Shown: positions 36,957 through 46,408 of the stretch, in pieces
How positions within the stretch are numbered: position 1 is the stretch's first letter
How the letters are laid out: each line of letters starts with the position of its first letter
Source: Brevibacillus gelatini
GTDB taxonomy: Bacteria; Bacillota; Bacilli; Brevibacillales; Brevibacillaceae
Length of the DNA: 64,000 nucleotides
Direction of reading: 5' to 3'
Assembly (NCBI RefSeq): GCF_003710935.1
Contig: NZ_RHHS01000052.1
Location: 1-64,000 of the forward strand
Made by a program: the position numbers and the translations under genes
Notes under the pieces: generated by a model
The model's database searches: none
Told to the model about the DNA's origin: nothing
The model's input: only the letters and a program-made list of their open reading frames with translations

Positions 36957-37164
36957 AAAAAAGCCTCCCCACTTGAGCGGGGAGGCGGTTGTCGACTATG
37001 AAAACGTCTCGTCTCCTCTCATCTCTCGGGTCAGTAGCCGGAAGCAACAGCTCCGACTCTTATCCGTTGGAATTAGCACCGTTTCGCTATTTCGTCGAAC
37101 ACAAAAAATAGCGCCGGTTGCCGGGCATCATAGGGCCAGTCCCTCAGCCAGCTCGCGATAAGAG
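36957..37164 (-). promoter_or_regulatory. SAM-I (S-box) riboswitch of mtnWXBD
   Basis: The aptamer lies at 37057-37164 on the minus strand: P1 CTCTTATC/GATAAGAG, the GAGGGACTGGCCC and ATGATGCCCGGCAACC core and the GGTGCTAATTCC segment. A terminator GCCTCCCC-N8-GGGGAGGC with a T-run sits at 36957-36986, followed by mtnW. High SAM should cause termination, so the operon is on when SAM is low. Confidence 0.95.
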
Positions 37165-37206
37165 TGAATATGGTTCACACGACATCGATCCGTGTGCGAT
37201 ACCCCC

Positions 37207-37235
37207 ATGATATGCCTTCTCGTTTCCCGAGTCAA
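37207..37235 (-). promoter_or_regulatory. promoter of the mtnWXBD transcript
   Basis: TTGACT (37230-37235) and TATCAT (37207-37212) are 17 bases apart on the minus strand, upstream of the SAM-I aptamer. Confidence 0.75.
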
Positions 37236-37289
37236 TCTTTGTTTTTTACGGGAATGTGCATCTGCTCACAGGGAGAAGGAGGGAGTAAG

Positions 37290-37317
37290 TGAAACTTTTT
37301 TACACAGCGTGCGTGGT
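37290..37317 (+). promoter_or_regulatory. ECF-type promoter upstream of the sigma factor gene
   Basis: TGAAAC at 37290-37295 and CGTGGT at 37312-37317, 16 bases apart, match the -35 TGAAAC and -10 CGT pattern of extracytoplasmic-function sigma factors such as SigM/SigW. It suggests autoregulation. Transcription would begin near 37323. Confidence 0.65.
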
Positions 37318-37355
37318 ATGGGATGAAAGGGTGTGGAGACATTGGGAAAGTAGGC

Positions 37356-37841
37356 TTGGAGGACGTGTACCAGTTGCACGTAAACGATATATACCGCTAT
37401 CTTTTCCGGCTCACACGCGATCAGAGGCAGGCGGAAGATTTGACGCAGGAGACTTTTTTTCGCGCGTTTGCCTCCCTGGAGGACTATCACGGGGAAAAAG
37501 TGCGGCCGTGGCTGTTCAAGGTGGCCTACCACGCCTTCGTGGATTGGCATCGCAAACAGAAGCGGCGGCCAGTCGATTACGTCGGGAGCGTGCCGGATCG
37601 GCTGGATGCTTCCGCAGTCGATCCCGCTGAGCAGCTCGTGAATCAGGAGCTGTGGGAGGCGGTATCCGCCTGTTTGGATCGGCTGCCGGAAAAGCAGCGA
37701 CAGGTGATTTTGCTGTCGACGATGCAGTTTTCCTACGCGGAAATGGCGGAGGTGCTGGGAATCGGACTGGCAGATGTCAAGCGTTCTCTGTTTCGGGGAC
37801 GGCAAAAGATGCGACAACTTTGGAAGGAGGAAGGGCTATGA
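37356..37841 (+). CDS. sigM: ECF RNA polymerase sigma factor, SigM-like
   Basis: A protein of about 161 residues. Region 2 is DIYRYLFRLTRDQRQAEDLTQETFFRAF with the PWLFKVAYHAFVDWHRK helix, and region 4 is LDRLPEKQRQVILLS...YAEMAEVLGIGLADVKRSLFRGRQKM. The N-terminus (EDVYQLHVNDIYRYL) aligns with B. subtilis SigM, and the TTG at 37356 fits that length. An ATG at 37323 is also in frame but falls on the predicted transcript start. Its stop overlaps the anti-sigma start. SigM-type factors respond to cell-wall stress; the symbol is by similarity. Confidence 0.88.
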   Translation: MEDVYQLHVNDIYRYLFRLTRDQRQAEDLTQETFFRAFASLEDYHGEKVRPWLFKVAYHAFVDWHRKQKRRPVDYVGSVPDRLDASAVDPAEQLVNQELWEAVSACLDRLPEKQRQVILLSTMQFSYAEMAEVLGIGLADVKRSLFRGRQKMRQLWKEEGL

Positions 37842-39031
37842 CGAGTCGAAATGGAGGGGAACGCGAGCAAAAACTGCTTGCTTACCTGAGAGGAGATTTG
37901 ACGGGCGAGGAAGCGAAACAGCTGGGCGAGGAACTGGCAGACGACGAAGAGTACGCCGAGCGGCTGGAACGGTTATTGCTCGGGGAAGAACAAGGGACAG
38001 ACGGCGGGCCGGAAGCCGCGTCAGGACTGTCCGAAGCCAGACAGCGGGCCATTGTCCGTCGTGGAAAATGGAAAAACCGGCTGACGGCCTCCTTTTATGC
38101 CTTCGCGATTCCTTGCCTTGCAGGTGTGCTCTTGCTGCTTGTAAACGGCTGGGTGGGCAAGCTGATGTATGACGATTTGTTCCGGGTGGCGCGGGACATG
38201 GTCAATTTTACCCAGCCGGGCGTGAGCGTGGGCAGCAGCGGATCGCAGGTGGGGCTGTTGTACGGCAGCATCGACATGGAACTGCGCGAGCAAGTTGGCA
38301 GAGAGGCCAAAAACGCTGGCCGCTTTCGGAGCACGAATGTACTGTGGAACGTGAGCGCCAGACCAGAGTGGACAGGTGGCGTCAGGGAGCAAAAACTGTT
38401 TTTCCGCTACCCGTTGTCATCTGGAGAACCGGAAGAAGACACGGCCTATTTGCGCACGCCTGCCTGGACAACGCTGGAAAAGCTGCCGGAGGGAACGGTT
38501 TCCCAGCTGGCGATCTCGTTTGACAGCTTCTTGACGTATGACCAGTACGTCAAGCTGGTTTCCCGCCATATCATCAGCGACAGCCAAGAAACGGTCTGGT
38601 TTGCCGTCGACACGGGAGTGGAGTTGAAACAGGCAGACGAAGGCCTCGGCAATCTGCTGCTTGGCCCGGGGGATGTTTGGGGCTTTGCCGAGCGGGCGCT
38701 GGATTACGGAACCGCTCCGATTCAGGTGAACGGCGAAAGCGAGCGGCGAATGGCCGCCTTCATGGGCGAGATGAAATATTTGACCGAGCAAAAAAGCCTG
38801 GCGCGCGACATCGGCTCTGCGCTGCTTCCGGGCGGCGACCCGCATATCGAGGAGCGCTATCGCTATTTGCAGGAAAAAGGCGTGCGCATCTACGGCGCCG
38901 TCCTGACCGGACCAACGAAGGAGTTGCTTAGGCTCAAGGAGGAAAAGGCGATTACCGCCGCATTTGTCGGGAAAATCGACTGGTGGAACTGGGACCGCCC
39001 CGCCGCATCGGGGACACAAAAAAGCTGGTAA
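37838..39031 (+). CDS. anti-sigma factor, YhdL-like
   Basis: A 397-residue protein with a cytoplasmic N-terminal part (about residues 1-80) that would bind the sigma factor, one membrane segment (SFYAFAIPCLAGVLLLLVNG, about residues 86-105) and a large outside domain. The outside part (SIDMELREQVG, FFRYPLSS) resembles the sigma factor regulator domains of YhdL. It is coupled to the sigma gene by an ATGA overlap. B. subtilis has a second small partner, YhdK, that is not seen here. Confidence 0.85.
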   Translation: MTSRNGGEREQKLLAYLRGDLTGEEAKQLGEELADDEEYAERLERLLLGEEQGTDGGPEAASGLSEARQRAIVRRGKWKNRLTASFYAFAIPCLAGVLLLLVNGWVGKLMYDDLFRVARDMVNFTQPGVSVGSSGSQVGLLYGSIDMELREQVGREAKNAGRFRSTNVLWNVSARPEWTGGVREQKLFFRYPLSSGEPEEDTAYLRTPAWTTLEKLPEGTVSQLAISFDSFLTYDQYVKLVSRHIISDSQETVWFAVDTGVELKQADEGLGNLLLGPGDVWGFAERALDYGTAPIQVNGESERRMAAFMGEMKYLTEQKSLARDIGSALLPGGDPHIEERYRYLQEKGVRIYGAVLTGPTKELLRLKEEKAITAAFVGKIDWWNWDRPAASGTQKSW

Positions 39032-39060
39032 AGGGCGAACCGTTTTTGCAAAAAAGAATG

Positions 39061-39090
39061 TTGACATCGCAGAACCCCAGGTTGTATGAT
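39061..39090 (+). promoter_or_regulatory. promoter of the mtnKA transcript
   Basis: A perfect TTGACA (39061-39066) and TATGAT (39085-39090) are separated by 18 bases, directly upstream of the SAM-I riboswitch. Confidence 0.8.
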
Positions 39091-39123
39091 TCAAACTAAA
39101 TCAAAACCGCATACGTTTGGATA

Positions 39124-39331
39124 CCTTATCCAGAGAAGGTGGAGGGACTGGCCCGATGATACCCGGCAACCGACACGACGCTATGTTGACGCGAACAGCG
39201 ATGAAAACAACCAGCGACGTGCACGGTGCTAATTCCTGCAGAAACAAAAGTGGTCTGGAAGATAAGGGGGACATGACACGTTATTTGTACGTGACGACAG
39301 CGACCTCTTTTCTTCGGAAAAGAGGTTTTTT
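39124..39331 (+). promoter_or_regulatory. SAM-I (S-box) riboswitch of mtnKA
   Basis: P1 is CCTTATC (39124-39130) with GATAAGG (39261-39267). Between them are GGAGGGACTGGCCC, ATGATACCCGGCAACC and GGTGCTAATTCC, the conserved S-box core. The expression platform ends in a terminator CCTCTTTT-N6-AAAAGAGG-T6 at 39304-39331. Confidence 0.96.
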
Positions 39332-39402
39332 GCATGGCTGAACGATATGACCAGTCTGCTGCAGATAGAGAGCAACGACTTAAACGAGGGGAGTAATCAA
39401 TC

Positions 39403-40632
39403 ATGGCATACCGCGCATTGACTGAACAGGAAGCAGTGGAGTACGTAAAAGGCTTGCCGGGTCTGTTTACGGAAGGGGCCGAGTTGACCAGCCGCGAAAT
39501 CGGGGATGGGAATCTGAATCTGGTGTTCGATATTCAGGAACCGGCTACCGGAAAAAAAGTGATCGTGAAGCAGGCGCTTCCGTTTGCGCGCGTCGTGGGC
39601 GAATCGTGGCCGCTGACCATCGACCGCTCCCGAATCGAGAGTGAAGCACTCCGCATTCAGCACAAATACGTGCCGGATCTCGTGCCGGAGGTGTATCACT
39701 ACGATCAGGAGCTGGCACTGACCGTCATGGAAAACGTCGGGGACCATACGATCATGCGCAAGGGCCTGATTGAAGGAAACCGCTACCCGCTATTCGCCAA
39801 GCAGATCGGTCGTTTTCTCGCGCACACCTTGTTCTACACATCGGATTTGGGCGCGCATCCGTACGACAAAAAAGCACTCGTCGGAACATTCATAAATCCG
39901 GAATTATGCAAAATCACAGAAGATCTCGTCTTTACCGACCCGTACGAAAATGCGCAGACCAATAACTTCAACCCGCTGATTCGCCGGGAAGTGGAAGCGA
40001 TCTGGAACAACAAGCCGCTCAAGCTGGAAATCGCCAAGCTGAAATACGACTTCCTCACGCGCACAGAAGCGCTTTTGCACGGCGACTTGCACACGGGCAG
40101 CATTTTCATCACCGAGACGAGCCTGAAAGTGATCGATCCCGAATTTGCCTACTACGGACCAATCGGCTTCGACATCGGCGCGGTCATCGCCAACCTGCTG
40201 CTCAACTACGCTGGCCAGCACGGATTGCAGGAAGACCAAGGAGAACGCGACTCCTACCGCGAATACTTGCTGGAAACGGTGGAAGATGTCTGGAACGAAT
40301 TTGTTTCCCAGTTCGTTCAGCTCTGGCACAAGCAGGCAAAAGAGCGCAGCGCTCACGTCGAAGGCTTGTGGCAAAGCTACGTGAAGCGACTGATTCAGGA
40401 CACGGCAGGCTATGCCGGCTGCAAAATTTTGCGCCGCGTGATCGGACTTGCGGGAGTGGCTGATCTGAACACCATCGCAGACGATGCAAAACGGGCAGAA
40501 GCCGAGCGACTGGCGCTGGCAATCGGAGAAGCACTGATTCTCGGCCGGGCCACCGTCGAAGAATCGACAGACATTACGGACATCGTCCGCCAAGTAACCG
40601 CACGCTACTATCAGGAGGCAACGACAGTATGA
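39403..40632 (+). CDS. mtnK: methylthioribose kinase
   Basis: A 409-residue kinase with an aminoglycoside-phosphotransferase/choline-kinase fold that phosphorylates 5-methylthioribose at C1. The glycine-rich start [11 protein letters not shown], the catalytic loop [12 protein letters not shown] and the metal motif [17 protein letters not shown] are intact. It is first in mtnK-mtnA, preceded by the SAM-I riboswitch and a GAGGGGAG site, and its end overlaps the mtnA start by 4 bases. Confidence 0.96.
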   Translation: MAYRALTEQEAVEYVKGLPGLFTEGAELTSREIGDGNLNLVFDIQEPATGKKVIVKQALPFARVVGESWPLTIDRSRIESEALRIQHKYVPDLVPEVYHYDQELALTVMENVGDHTIMRKGLIEGNRYPLFAKQIGRFLAHTLFYTSDLGAHPYDKKALVGTFINPELCKITEDLVFTDPYENAQTNNFNPLIRREVEAIWNNKPLKLEIAKLKYDFLTRTEALLHGDLHTGSIFITETSLKVIDPEFAYYGPIGFDIGAVIANLLLNYAGQHGLQEDQGERDSYREYLLETVEDVWNEFVSQFVQLWHKQAKERSAHVEGLWQSYVKRLIQDTAGYAGCKILRRVIGLAGVADLNTIADDAKRAEAERLALAIGEALILGRATVEESTDITDIVRQVTARYYQEATTV

Positions 40633-41675
40633 CAATCAGCACACAAATCACGCCAGTCAAGTGGGAAGACGATGTGCTCGTCTTGCTCGACCAGACGCGG
40701 TTGCCAGTAGAGACGATTTACTTGCACCTGACGACTGCAGAAGAAGTATGGGGCGCCATTCGCCGCCTGGAAGTGCGCGGCGCGCCGGCAATCGGCATGG
40801 CCGCAGCGTATGGATTGTACCTGGGGATTCGCGACAGCGAGGCACAGACGTACGAACAGTTTTGGCAGGAGCTGAACCGCCAGGCAGACTACCTGGGCAC
40901 ATCCCGCCCTACGGCTGTCAACCTGTTCTGGGCGCTCGACCGGATCAAGGCGCGCGTGGAAAAAGAAAAAGACGCTGCCCTGTCCATCGCAGAGCTGAAA
41001 GCCGCTGTACTCAACGAAGCGCTGGCGATTCAAGCGGAAGACGCGGAGGTGTGCCGGACAATCGGGGAGCATCTGCTGACGCTGCTGCAAGACGGCATGG
41101 GCGTTCTCACGCACTGTAATCCGGGGGCGCTCGCTACGGCAGCGTACGGAACGGCAACGGCTCCATTCTATCTGGCCAAGGAACGCGGCTGGAATCTGAA
41201 AGTGTACGCAGACGAGACTCGCCCCGTTTTGCAAGGCGCTCGTCTGACCGCGTATGAACTGCAGCGAGCAGGGATCGACGTCACGCTGATTTGCGACAAC
41301 ATGGCGGCGATGGTGATGGCGCAAGGCAAAGTGCAAGCGGTCGTCGTCGGAACAGACCGCGTGGCGGCGAACGGCGATGTCGCCAACAAAATCGGCACGT
41401 ACGGGGTAGCTGTTTTGGCAAAAGCGCACGGCATTCCTTTTTACGTGGCAGCTCCCTTGTCCTCTGTCGACCTGGCAACACCGACGGGCGCGGACATTCC
41501 GATTGAGGAACGTCCGGCCGAGGAAATCACGCACGGCCTGGGCAAACAGGTGGCACCGGATGGCATCAAGGTGTACAATCCGGCGTTTGATGTGACGCCA
41601 GCTGCGTACATTACGGCAATTGTGACGGAGACAGGCATTTTCAAACCGGAAGAGATCGCAAAAAGCAAACAATAA
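40629..41675 (+). CDS. mtnA: S-methyl-5-thioribose-1-phosphate isomerase
   Basis: A 348-residue isomerase that converts methylthioribose 1-phosphate to methylthioribulose 1-phosphate. It is related to eIF2B-alpha. The catalytic residues are C163 ([10 protein letters not shown]) and D243 ([10 protein letters not shown]). It is cotranscribed and translationally coupled with mtnK. The next steps (MtnB, MtnW, MtnX, MtnD) are encoded on the other side of the sigma/anti-sigma pair; no mtnE aminotransferase gene is adjacent. Confidence 0.96.
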   Translation: MTISTQITPVKWEDDVLVLLDQTRLPVETIYLHLTTAEEVWGAIRRLEVRGAPAIGMAAAYGLYLGIRDSEAQTYEQFWQELNRQADYLGTSRPTAVNLFWALDRIKARVEKEKDAALSIAELKAAVLNEALAIQAEDAEVCRTIGEHLLTLLQDGMGVLTHCNPGALATAAYGTATAPFYLAKERGWNLKVYADETRPVLQGARLTAYELQRAGIDVTLICDNMAAMVMAQGKVQAVVVGTDRVAANGDVANKIGTYGVAVLAKAHGIPFYVAAPLSSVDLATPTGADIPIEERPAEEITHGLGKQVAPDGIKVYNPAFDVTPAAYITAIVTETGIFKPEEIAKSKQ

Positions 41676-41686
41676 TCACGTCCATG

Positions 41687-41718
41687 AGCGTCTGCCAGTT
41701 CGCTGGCGGCGCTTTTTT
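41687..41718 (+). terminator. terminator of the mtnKA operon
   Basis: AGCGTCTGCCAG-TTCG-CTGGCGGCGCT with a stable UUCG-type loop is followed by TTTTTT. Confidence 0.85.
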
Positions 41719-41836
41719 GCGCAAAAATGACCGTACTGCTTGCCAAATAATGGCTCGGGTCGCATAATCGAGCGTAAGCAGTCGTTTGCCAGTCTTTAGC
41801 CGCTGCATCTACATGAATACAAGGAGGGCTTTTTGC

Positions 41837-42391
41837 ATGAGAATGATACCGCTTGATGAGGAGACATTTCTCAAACAGCTGGAGCTGTCCGATGCTGCCG
41901 AAATGTTCTGGCTTACGGATACGAACAGACCCTACCTGAAGGAGTGGCTGCCGTGGCTGGATTTTACGCAGCGTGTCGAGGATACGAGCCATTTTATCCA
42001 GCGAACGATCCAGCAGCATAACGACAACCAGGGCATTCACTACGGAATCTGGCACAACGGACGGCTGGCCGGAACGCTGGGCGTACATAATATTGACTGG
42101 ATCAACAGGAAAACGGCAATCGGCTATTGGCTCGGCGCCCAGTTCCAGGGCAAGGGACTGATGACAAAGGCAGTGGCGGCGTACATGGACCATCTCATTT
42201 TCGGCTCGTGGGGGCTGGAAAAGGTGACGATTCAGGCGGCGACGGGAAATTACCGGAGCAGGGCGATCCCGGAGCGGCTGGGCTTTCATTTGGAAGGCAT
42301 CCTGCGCCGCAACGAGTTTTTGTACGACCATTTCGTCGACCATGCGGTGTACAGCATGTTAAAGGAAGAATGGCTGGCCAGACGCAGCTAA
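41837..42391 (+). CDS. GNAT acetyltransferase, RimJ/RimL-type
   Basis: A 184-residue acetyltransferase of the ribosomal-protein N-acetyltransferase branch (RimL/YdaF-like). It has the GTLGVHNIDWINRKTAIGYWLGAQFQGKGLMTKAV acetyl-CoA-binding region and the C-terminal RAIPERLGFHLEGILRRNEF motif. The start at 41837 follows AGGAGGG. The natural substrate is unknown. It lies alone between a terminator and the multidrug ABC operon. Confidence 0.88.
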   Translation: MRMIPLDEETFLKQLELSDAAEMFWLTDTNRPYLKEWLPWLDFTQRVEDTSHFIQRTIQQHNDNQGIHYGIWHNGRLAGTLGVHNIDWINRKTAIGYWLGAQFQGKGLMTKAVAAYMDHLIFGSWGLEKVTIQAATGNYRSRAIPERLGFHLEGILRRNEFLYDHFVDHAVYSMLKEEWLARRS

Positions 42392-42401
42392 AAATGTTGG
42401 A

Positions 42402-42493
42402 TTGACAAAGAAAATTCAGTAAATTACGATGTAGGAAGCAACAAAGGGGCTGCGTGATGCGCGCGGCCTTTTTTATATATAATTGTACAATTA
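42402..42493 (+). promoter_or_regulatory. promoter, hairpin and palindrome upstream of the BmrC-like gene
   Basis: A strong promoter TTGACA (42402-42407), 17 bases, TACGAT (42425-42430) is followed within about 10 bases by a GC-rich hairpin with AAAGG...CCTTT arms and a T-rich tail (about 42442-42474). A perfect 14-base palindrome TAATTGTACAATTA follows at 42480-42493. The order suggests transcript-level or repressor control of the exporter genes, but the mechanism is not established. Confidence 0.5.
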
Positions 42494-42522
42494 CGGTGCC
42501 CATGATTTGGAGGGGGATCTGC

Positions 42523-44265
42523 TTGCATACACTCAAGGAGCTATCGTGGTTTTTTCGCGCGTACTGGAAACGGTACACAATCGGTATCCTGTTTTTGTTT
42601 CTCATCGACGTCCTGATGCTTTGGCCGCCACGTCTGATCGGAGAGACGGTCGATGCGATGCGCAACAGCTCCTTGACGCCGCAGGACTTGACCAGGACGG
42701 TTGCGATTCTGCTTGCGCTCGGTGTCGGTCTGTACGTGATGCGCTTTGCCTGGCGGTACTTGCTCAACGGCGGTGCGCTGATTTTGGAGCGAATTTTGCG
42801 CGAGCGTCTGTTTGCGCACCTGACGCGGATGACGCCGTCGTTTTACCATCGCAGGCGCAGCGGTGACTTGATGGCGGTCGCAACGAACGACATTCCGGCG
42901 ATTGAACAGACGGCCAGTACAGGCGTGCTTACACTGGTCGATTCGCTGTTTATGACACTGCTGACGCTCGGTGTCATGGTGACGGTCATCGATTGGAAGC
43001 TGACGTTGGCGGCGCTGATCCCGATGCCTTTTTTGGCCTGGTCCACCGCCTACTACGGCAGACTGCTGCACGAGCGCTTTTATCTCGCCCAGGAAGCGTT
43101 TGGCGAGATGAACGACCACGTACAGCAATCGGTTTCCGGTGTGCGTGTGCTGCGAGCGTTTGTGCAGGAAAAGGAAGACATTGAAGCCTACCGCCGGGTC
43201 AGTGAAAAAACGCTGGAGCGCAACGTGAGCGTATCGCGGATCGACGCGCTGTTCGAGCCGACGATTGGGATCATTATCGGCTTCAGCTTCCTGATCGGAC
43301 TTGGCTATGGCACATACCTCGTCTTTACGAGTGCGATTTCGTTGGGCGATCTGGTCGCTTTCAACCTGTACCTGGGGCTTTTGATCTGGCCGATGTTCGC
43401 TTTTGGCTGGCTGGTCAACGTGCTGCAGCGCGGCGGAGCATCGCACAAGCGCCTCTCCGAGCTGTTGGAGGAACAGCCGGATGTGCAGGAAGCCGCCCAT
43501 CCGGTGACAGCCGAGACGCCGAATACGGTAGAAGCCCGTCAGTTTTCTTTTGCCTATCCGGGCAGTGAAAAGCCTGCGCTCACGGACATCACCTTTTCGC
43601 TTGGGGAAGGCGAGACGCTGGGCATTGTCGGGCGGACGGGGAGCGGCAAGTCGACGCTGTGCCGCGCCCTGTTGCATCAATACGAGTTGAAGGAGCAGTC
43701 GCTGTTTGTCGGCGGCGTGCCGATTGAACAGCTGTCCTTTGCCGCGCTGCGGGAAAAAATCGCCTATGTGCCGCAGGAGCATTTGCTGTTCTCGCGGACG
43801 ATTGCGGAAAACGTGGCATTTGGAAGGCCGCAAGCGACCGAGGCGGAGATTCTGCACGCGCTCAAGCTGGCGGAAATGGACAATGATCTGGCCCAGTTCC
43901 GCGATGGCCTGCAAACGATGGTGGGCGAAAAGGGCGTGACGCTGTCAGGCGGGCAAAAACAGCGGGTTTCCATCGCCAGAGCTTTGCTGCTCGATGCAGG
44001 CATCCTCATTCTCGACGATTCCTTGTCGGCTGTTGACGCCCGGACGGAAGAGGCGATTTTGCGTCATTTGCGCGAGGAGCGTGCCCATAAAACGACGATT
44101 ATTACCGCGCACCGCCTGTCTGCCGTGCAGCACGCCGAACTGATTCTCGTGCTGGACGAAGGGCGGATTGTCGAGCGGGGAACACATGATGAGCTGATGC
44201 AGCAAAATGGCTGGTATGCGGAGCAGTATCGCAGGCAGCAAATGGAGCGGGATGTTGCCGGCTAG
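42523..44265 (+). CDS. bmrC: heterodimeric multidrug ABC exporter subunit, BmrC-like
   Basis: A 580-residue half-transporter with six membrane segments and one nucleotide-binding domain. Walker A is VGRTGSGKSTL and the signature is LSGGQKQR. The Walker B ends with Asp (D499 in LILDDSLSAVD) where a catalytic Glu is usual, as in the degenerate site of BmrC. A TTG start at 42523 lies 6 bases after GGAGGGGG. It is paired with the next gene. Symbol by similarity to B. subtilis BmrC (YheI). Confidence 0.88.
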   Translation: MHTLKELSWFFRAYWKRYTIGILFLFLIDVLMLWPPRLIGETVDAMRNSSLTPQDLTRTVAILLALGVGLYVMRFAWRYLLNGGALILERILRERLFAHLTRMTPSFYHRRRSGDLMAVATNDIPAIEQTASTGVLTLVDSLFMTLLTLGVMVTVIDWKLTLAALIPMPFLAWSTAYYGRLLHERFYLAQEAFGEMNDHVQQSVSGVRVLRAFVQEKEDIEAYRRVSEKTLERNVSVSRIDALFEPTIGIIIGFSFLIGLGYGTYLVFTSAISLGDLVAFNLYLGLLIWPMFAFGWLVNVLQRGGASHKRLSELLEEQPDVQEAAHPVTAETPNTVEARQFSFAYPGSEKPALTDITFSLGEGETLGIVGRTGSGKSTLCRALLHQYELKEQSLFVGGVPIEQLSFAALREKIAYVPQEHLLFSRTIAENVAFGRPQATEAEILHALKLAEMDNDLAQFRDGLQTMVGEKGVTLSGGQKQRVSIARALLLDAGILILDDSLSAVDARTEEAILRHLREERAHKTTIITAHRLSAVQHAELILVLDEGRIVERGTHDELMQQNGWYAEQYRRQQMERDVAG

Positions 44266-44290
44266 GCCGCGAAGAGGGGGAGAGCGTTTC

Positions 44291-46366
44291 GTGGGAAAAG
44301 AACAGGTATGGAAGCGGCTGGCCGCGTTTGCCCGGCCGTTTCAGAAGCAAATAGCGGGAGCGCTGATCCTGCTTCTGCTCGGGACGAGTGCGGAGCTGGC
44401 GGGACCGTTTCTGGCGAAGGTGATGATCGACAACCACATTCTCGCCATCCAGAAGCCCTGGTACGAGTTTGCAGAAAAGCCGCAGGTGCAAAAGGACGTG
44501 GCGGTGGCGATAAACGATCGCTACTATGTACGGGAAGATATGCTGGCCGATGCGGGCTTGACACCCGGCAGCATCCAGGCGAACGAAGTGACCGTCGTTG
44601 CGGAAGGCACGACGTATTACTTGATCGAGGGAAAAATCGAGCAAAATGGCGAGAAGCAGTTCACGCCGATTGAGCCGGAAAATGGCCGGGAGCGCTTTGC
44701 GGTGACGGCTGGCGATGCGGCGGGAACGAGTGCGGCCCCGACAGGAATCCGCCTGACGGGCGAAGAAGTTTTGGCGATGTACCAAAACGACGTGCAGCCG
44801 ATCATCTGGCTGTCGGTCGGGTACGGAGCGCTGATTTTGCTGTCGGCAGGCTTTAACTACGTGCAGATTTTGTGGCTGCAAACGATTGCCCAGCGCATCA
44901 TTCAGCAGATGCGGATGAAGCTGTTCGTGCATTTGCAAAAGCTGCCTGTGTCCTTTTTTGACAAGACGCCGGTTGGCTCTCTCGTCTCCCGCGTGAGCAA
45001 CGACACCGAGGCGATTCGCGAGCTGTACGTGAGCGTGCTGGCCACATTTGTGCAAAATGGCATTTATTTGATCGGAATTTTGATCGCGCTGTTCGTGCTC
45101 CAGCCGCAGCTGGCGCTGTTTTGCTGTCTGACGGTGCCGCTGCTTGCGCTTCTGGTTTACTTCTATCAAAAGTACAGCTCCCGCTACTACGCAGTGATTC
45201 GGGCGAAGCTCGGCGACATGAACGCGACGATCAACGAAATGATCCAGAACATGGCGATTGTCCAGGCGTTTCGCCGCGAGGAAGGCGTGCAAAAAGAGTT
45301 CGCGCAGGTGAACGAAAGCTACTTCAAGGTGCGGATGAAGGAAATCAACCTGGAGTCGCTTCTGCTGCGGCCCGCTGTCGATCTGATCTGGAAAATCGCC
45401 CTGACCTTGATTATCTGGTACTACGGCTCGGCGTCGTTTCACAGCGTCATTTCGTTCGGGGCGCTGTTTGCTTTCGTCGATTACATGGGCCGCTTTTTCG
45501 AGCCGATCAACATGATTATGAACCGTCTGTCGCAAATGCAGCAGGCGACGATCTCGGCGACACGCGTCTTCGATATTTTGGACACGGCGGTCGAATCGCC
45601 GAAAGCCGGAGAGCCAATCGCGCGGCCGCGCGGGGAAGTGGTGTTCGACCAGGTGTCGTTTGCCTACAACGAAGAGGAGTACGTGCTGAAAAACGTCTCG
45701 TTCACCGCGAAGCCGGGCCAGACGATTGCGCTCGTCGGCCATACCGGGTCGGGCAAAAGCTCGCTGATGAACTTGCTGCTCGGCTTTTATCCGGTGACAA
45801 AAGGGCGCATCCTGATCGACGGAAAAGACATGCGCCAGATCGACACGCACTCGCTGCGCAGTCATATCGGGCTGGTGCTGCAAGACCCGTTTTTGTTTAC
45901 GGGCAGCATTGGCTTCAACATTCGCATGTACAACGACGCGATTTCCGATGAAAAAGTCGTGCAGGCCGCCAAGGCAGTGCGGGCCGACGAATTTATTACG
46001 CGCCTGCCGCAAGGGTACGACGAGCCTGTTGTCGAGCGCGGCATGACGTTGTCAGCGGGACAGCGGCAGCTCATTTCATTTGCGCGGGCACTGGTGGCCG
46101 ATCCGGCGATATTGATTCTTGACGAGGCGACGGCGAGCATCGACAGCGAAACGGAGCTTGCGATCCAGGAAGCGCTGCACGTCCTGTCGCGCGGGCGAAC
46201 GACGTTTATCATCGCCCACCGTTTGTCAACCATCCAGCACGCCGACCAGATTCTCGTTTTGTCCCGTGGAGAAATCGTAGAGCGGGGAACACATGACGAA
46301 CTGATGGCACAGGATGGACTGTATCAAAAAATGTACCAGCTTCAACAGGGGAGTCTTTTACGTTAA
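44291..46366 (+). CDS. bmrD: heterodimeric multidrug ABC exporter subunit, BmrD-like
   Basis: A 691-residue half-transporter. After the first membrane segment there is a long extracellular insertion of about 100 residues (from KPWYEFAEKP to LTGEEVLAMYQND), as in BmrD (YheH). The nucleotide-binding domain has Walker A VGHTGSGKSSL, signature LSAGQRQL and a full catalytic Glu (E612 in LILDEATASID). A GTG start at 44291 after GGGGGAGAG is preferred over an ATG at 44252. It begins 25 bases after bmrC. Confidence 0.88.
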   Translation: MGKEQVWKRLAAFARPFQKQIAGALILLLLGTSAELAGPFLAKVMIDNHILAIQKPWYEFAEKPQVQKDVAVAINDRYYVREDMLADAGLTPGSIQANEVTVVAEGTTYYLIEGKIEQNGEKQFTPIEPENGRERFAVTAGDAAGTSAAPTGIRLTGEEVLAMYQNDVQPIIWLSVGYGALILLSAGFNYVQILWLQTIAQRIIQQMRMKLFVHLQKLPVSFFDKTPVGSLVSRVSNDTEAIRELYVSVLATFVQNGIYLIGILIALFVLQPQLALFCCLTVPLLALLVYFYQKYSSRYYAVIRAKLGDMNATINEMIQNMAIVQAFRREEGVQKEFAQVNESYFKVRMKEINLESLLLRPAVDLIWKIALTLIIWYYGSASFHSVISFGALFAFVDYMGRFFEPINMIMNRLSQMQQATISATRVFDILDTAVESPKAGEPIARPRGEVVFDQVSFAYNEEEYVLKNVSFTAKPGQTIALVGHTGSGKSSLMNLLLGFYPVTKGRILIDGKDMRQIDTHSLRSHIGLVLQDPFLFTGSIGFNIRMYNDAISDEKVVQAAKAVRADEFITRLPQGYDEPVVERGMTLSAGQRQLISFARALVADPAILILDEATASIDSETELAIQEALHVLSRGRTTFIIAHRLSTIQHADQILVLSRGEIVERGTHDELMAQDGLYQKMYQLQQGSLLR

Positions 46367-46408
46367 AGTGAATGGATAGAGGATTTAGGGGAAAGGAGCT
46401 TCAACACC

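Noticed and set aside
42454-42522. Leader peptide like BmrB before the exporter genes
   Set aside because: The frame upstream of 42523 is continuous with the exporter itself and has no stop, and the hairpin follows the promoter too closely for a leader peptide gene.
44102-46012. 636-codon minus-strand open frame opposite the BmrC/BmrD-like genes
   Set aside because: A shadow of two conserved ABC genes, with Arg/His/Gln-rich nonsense translation.
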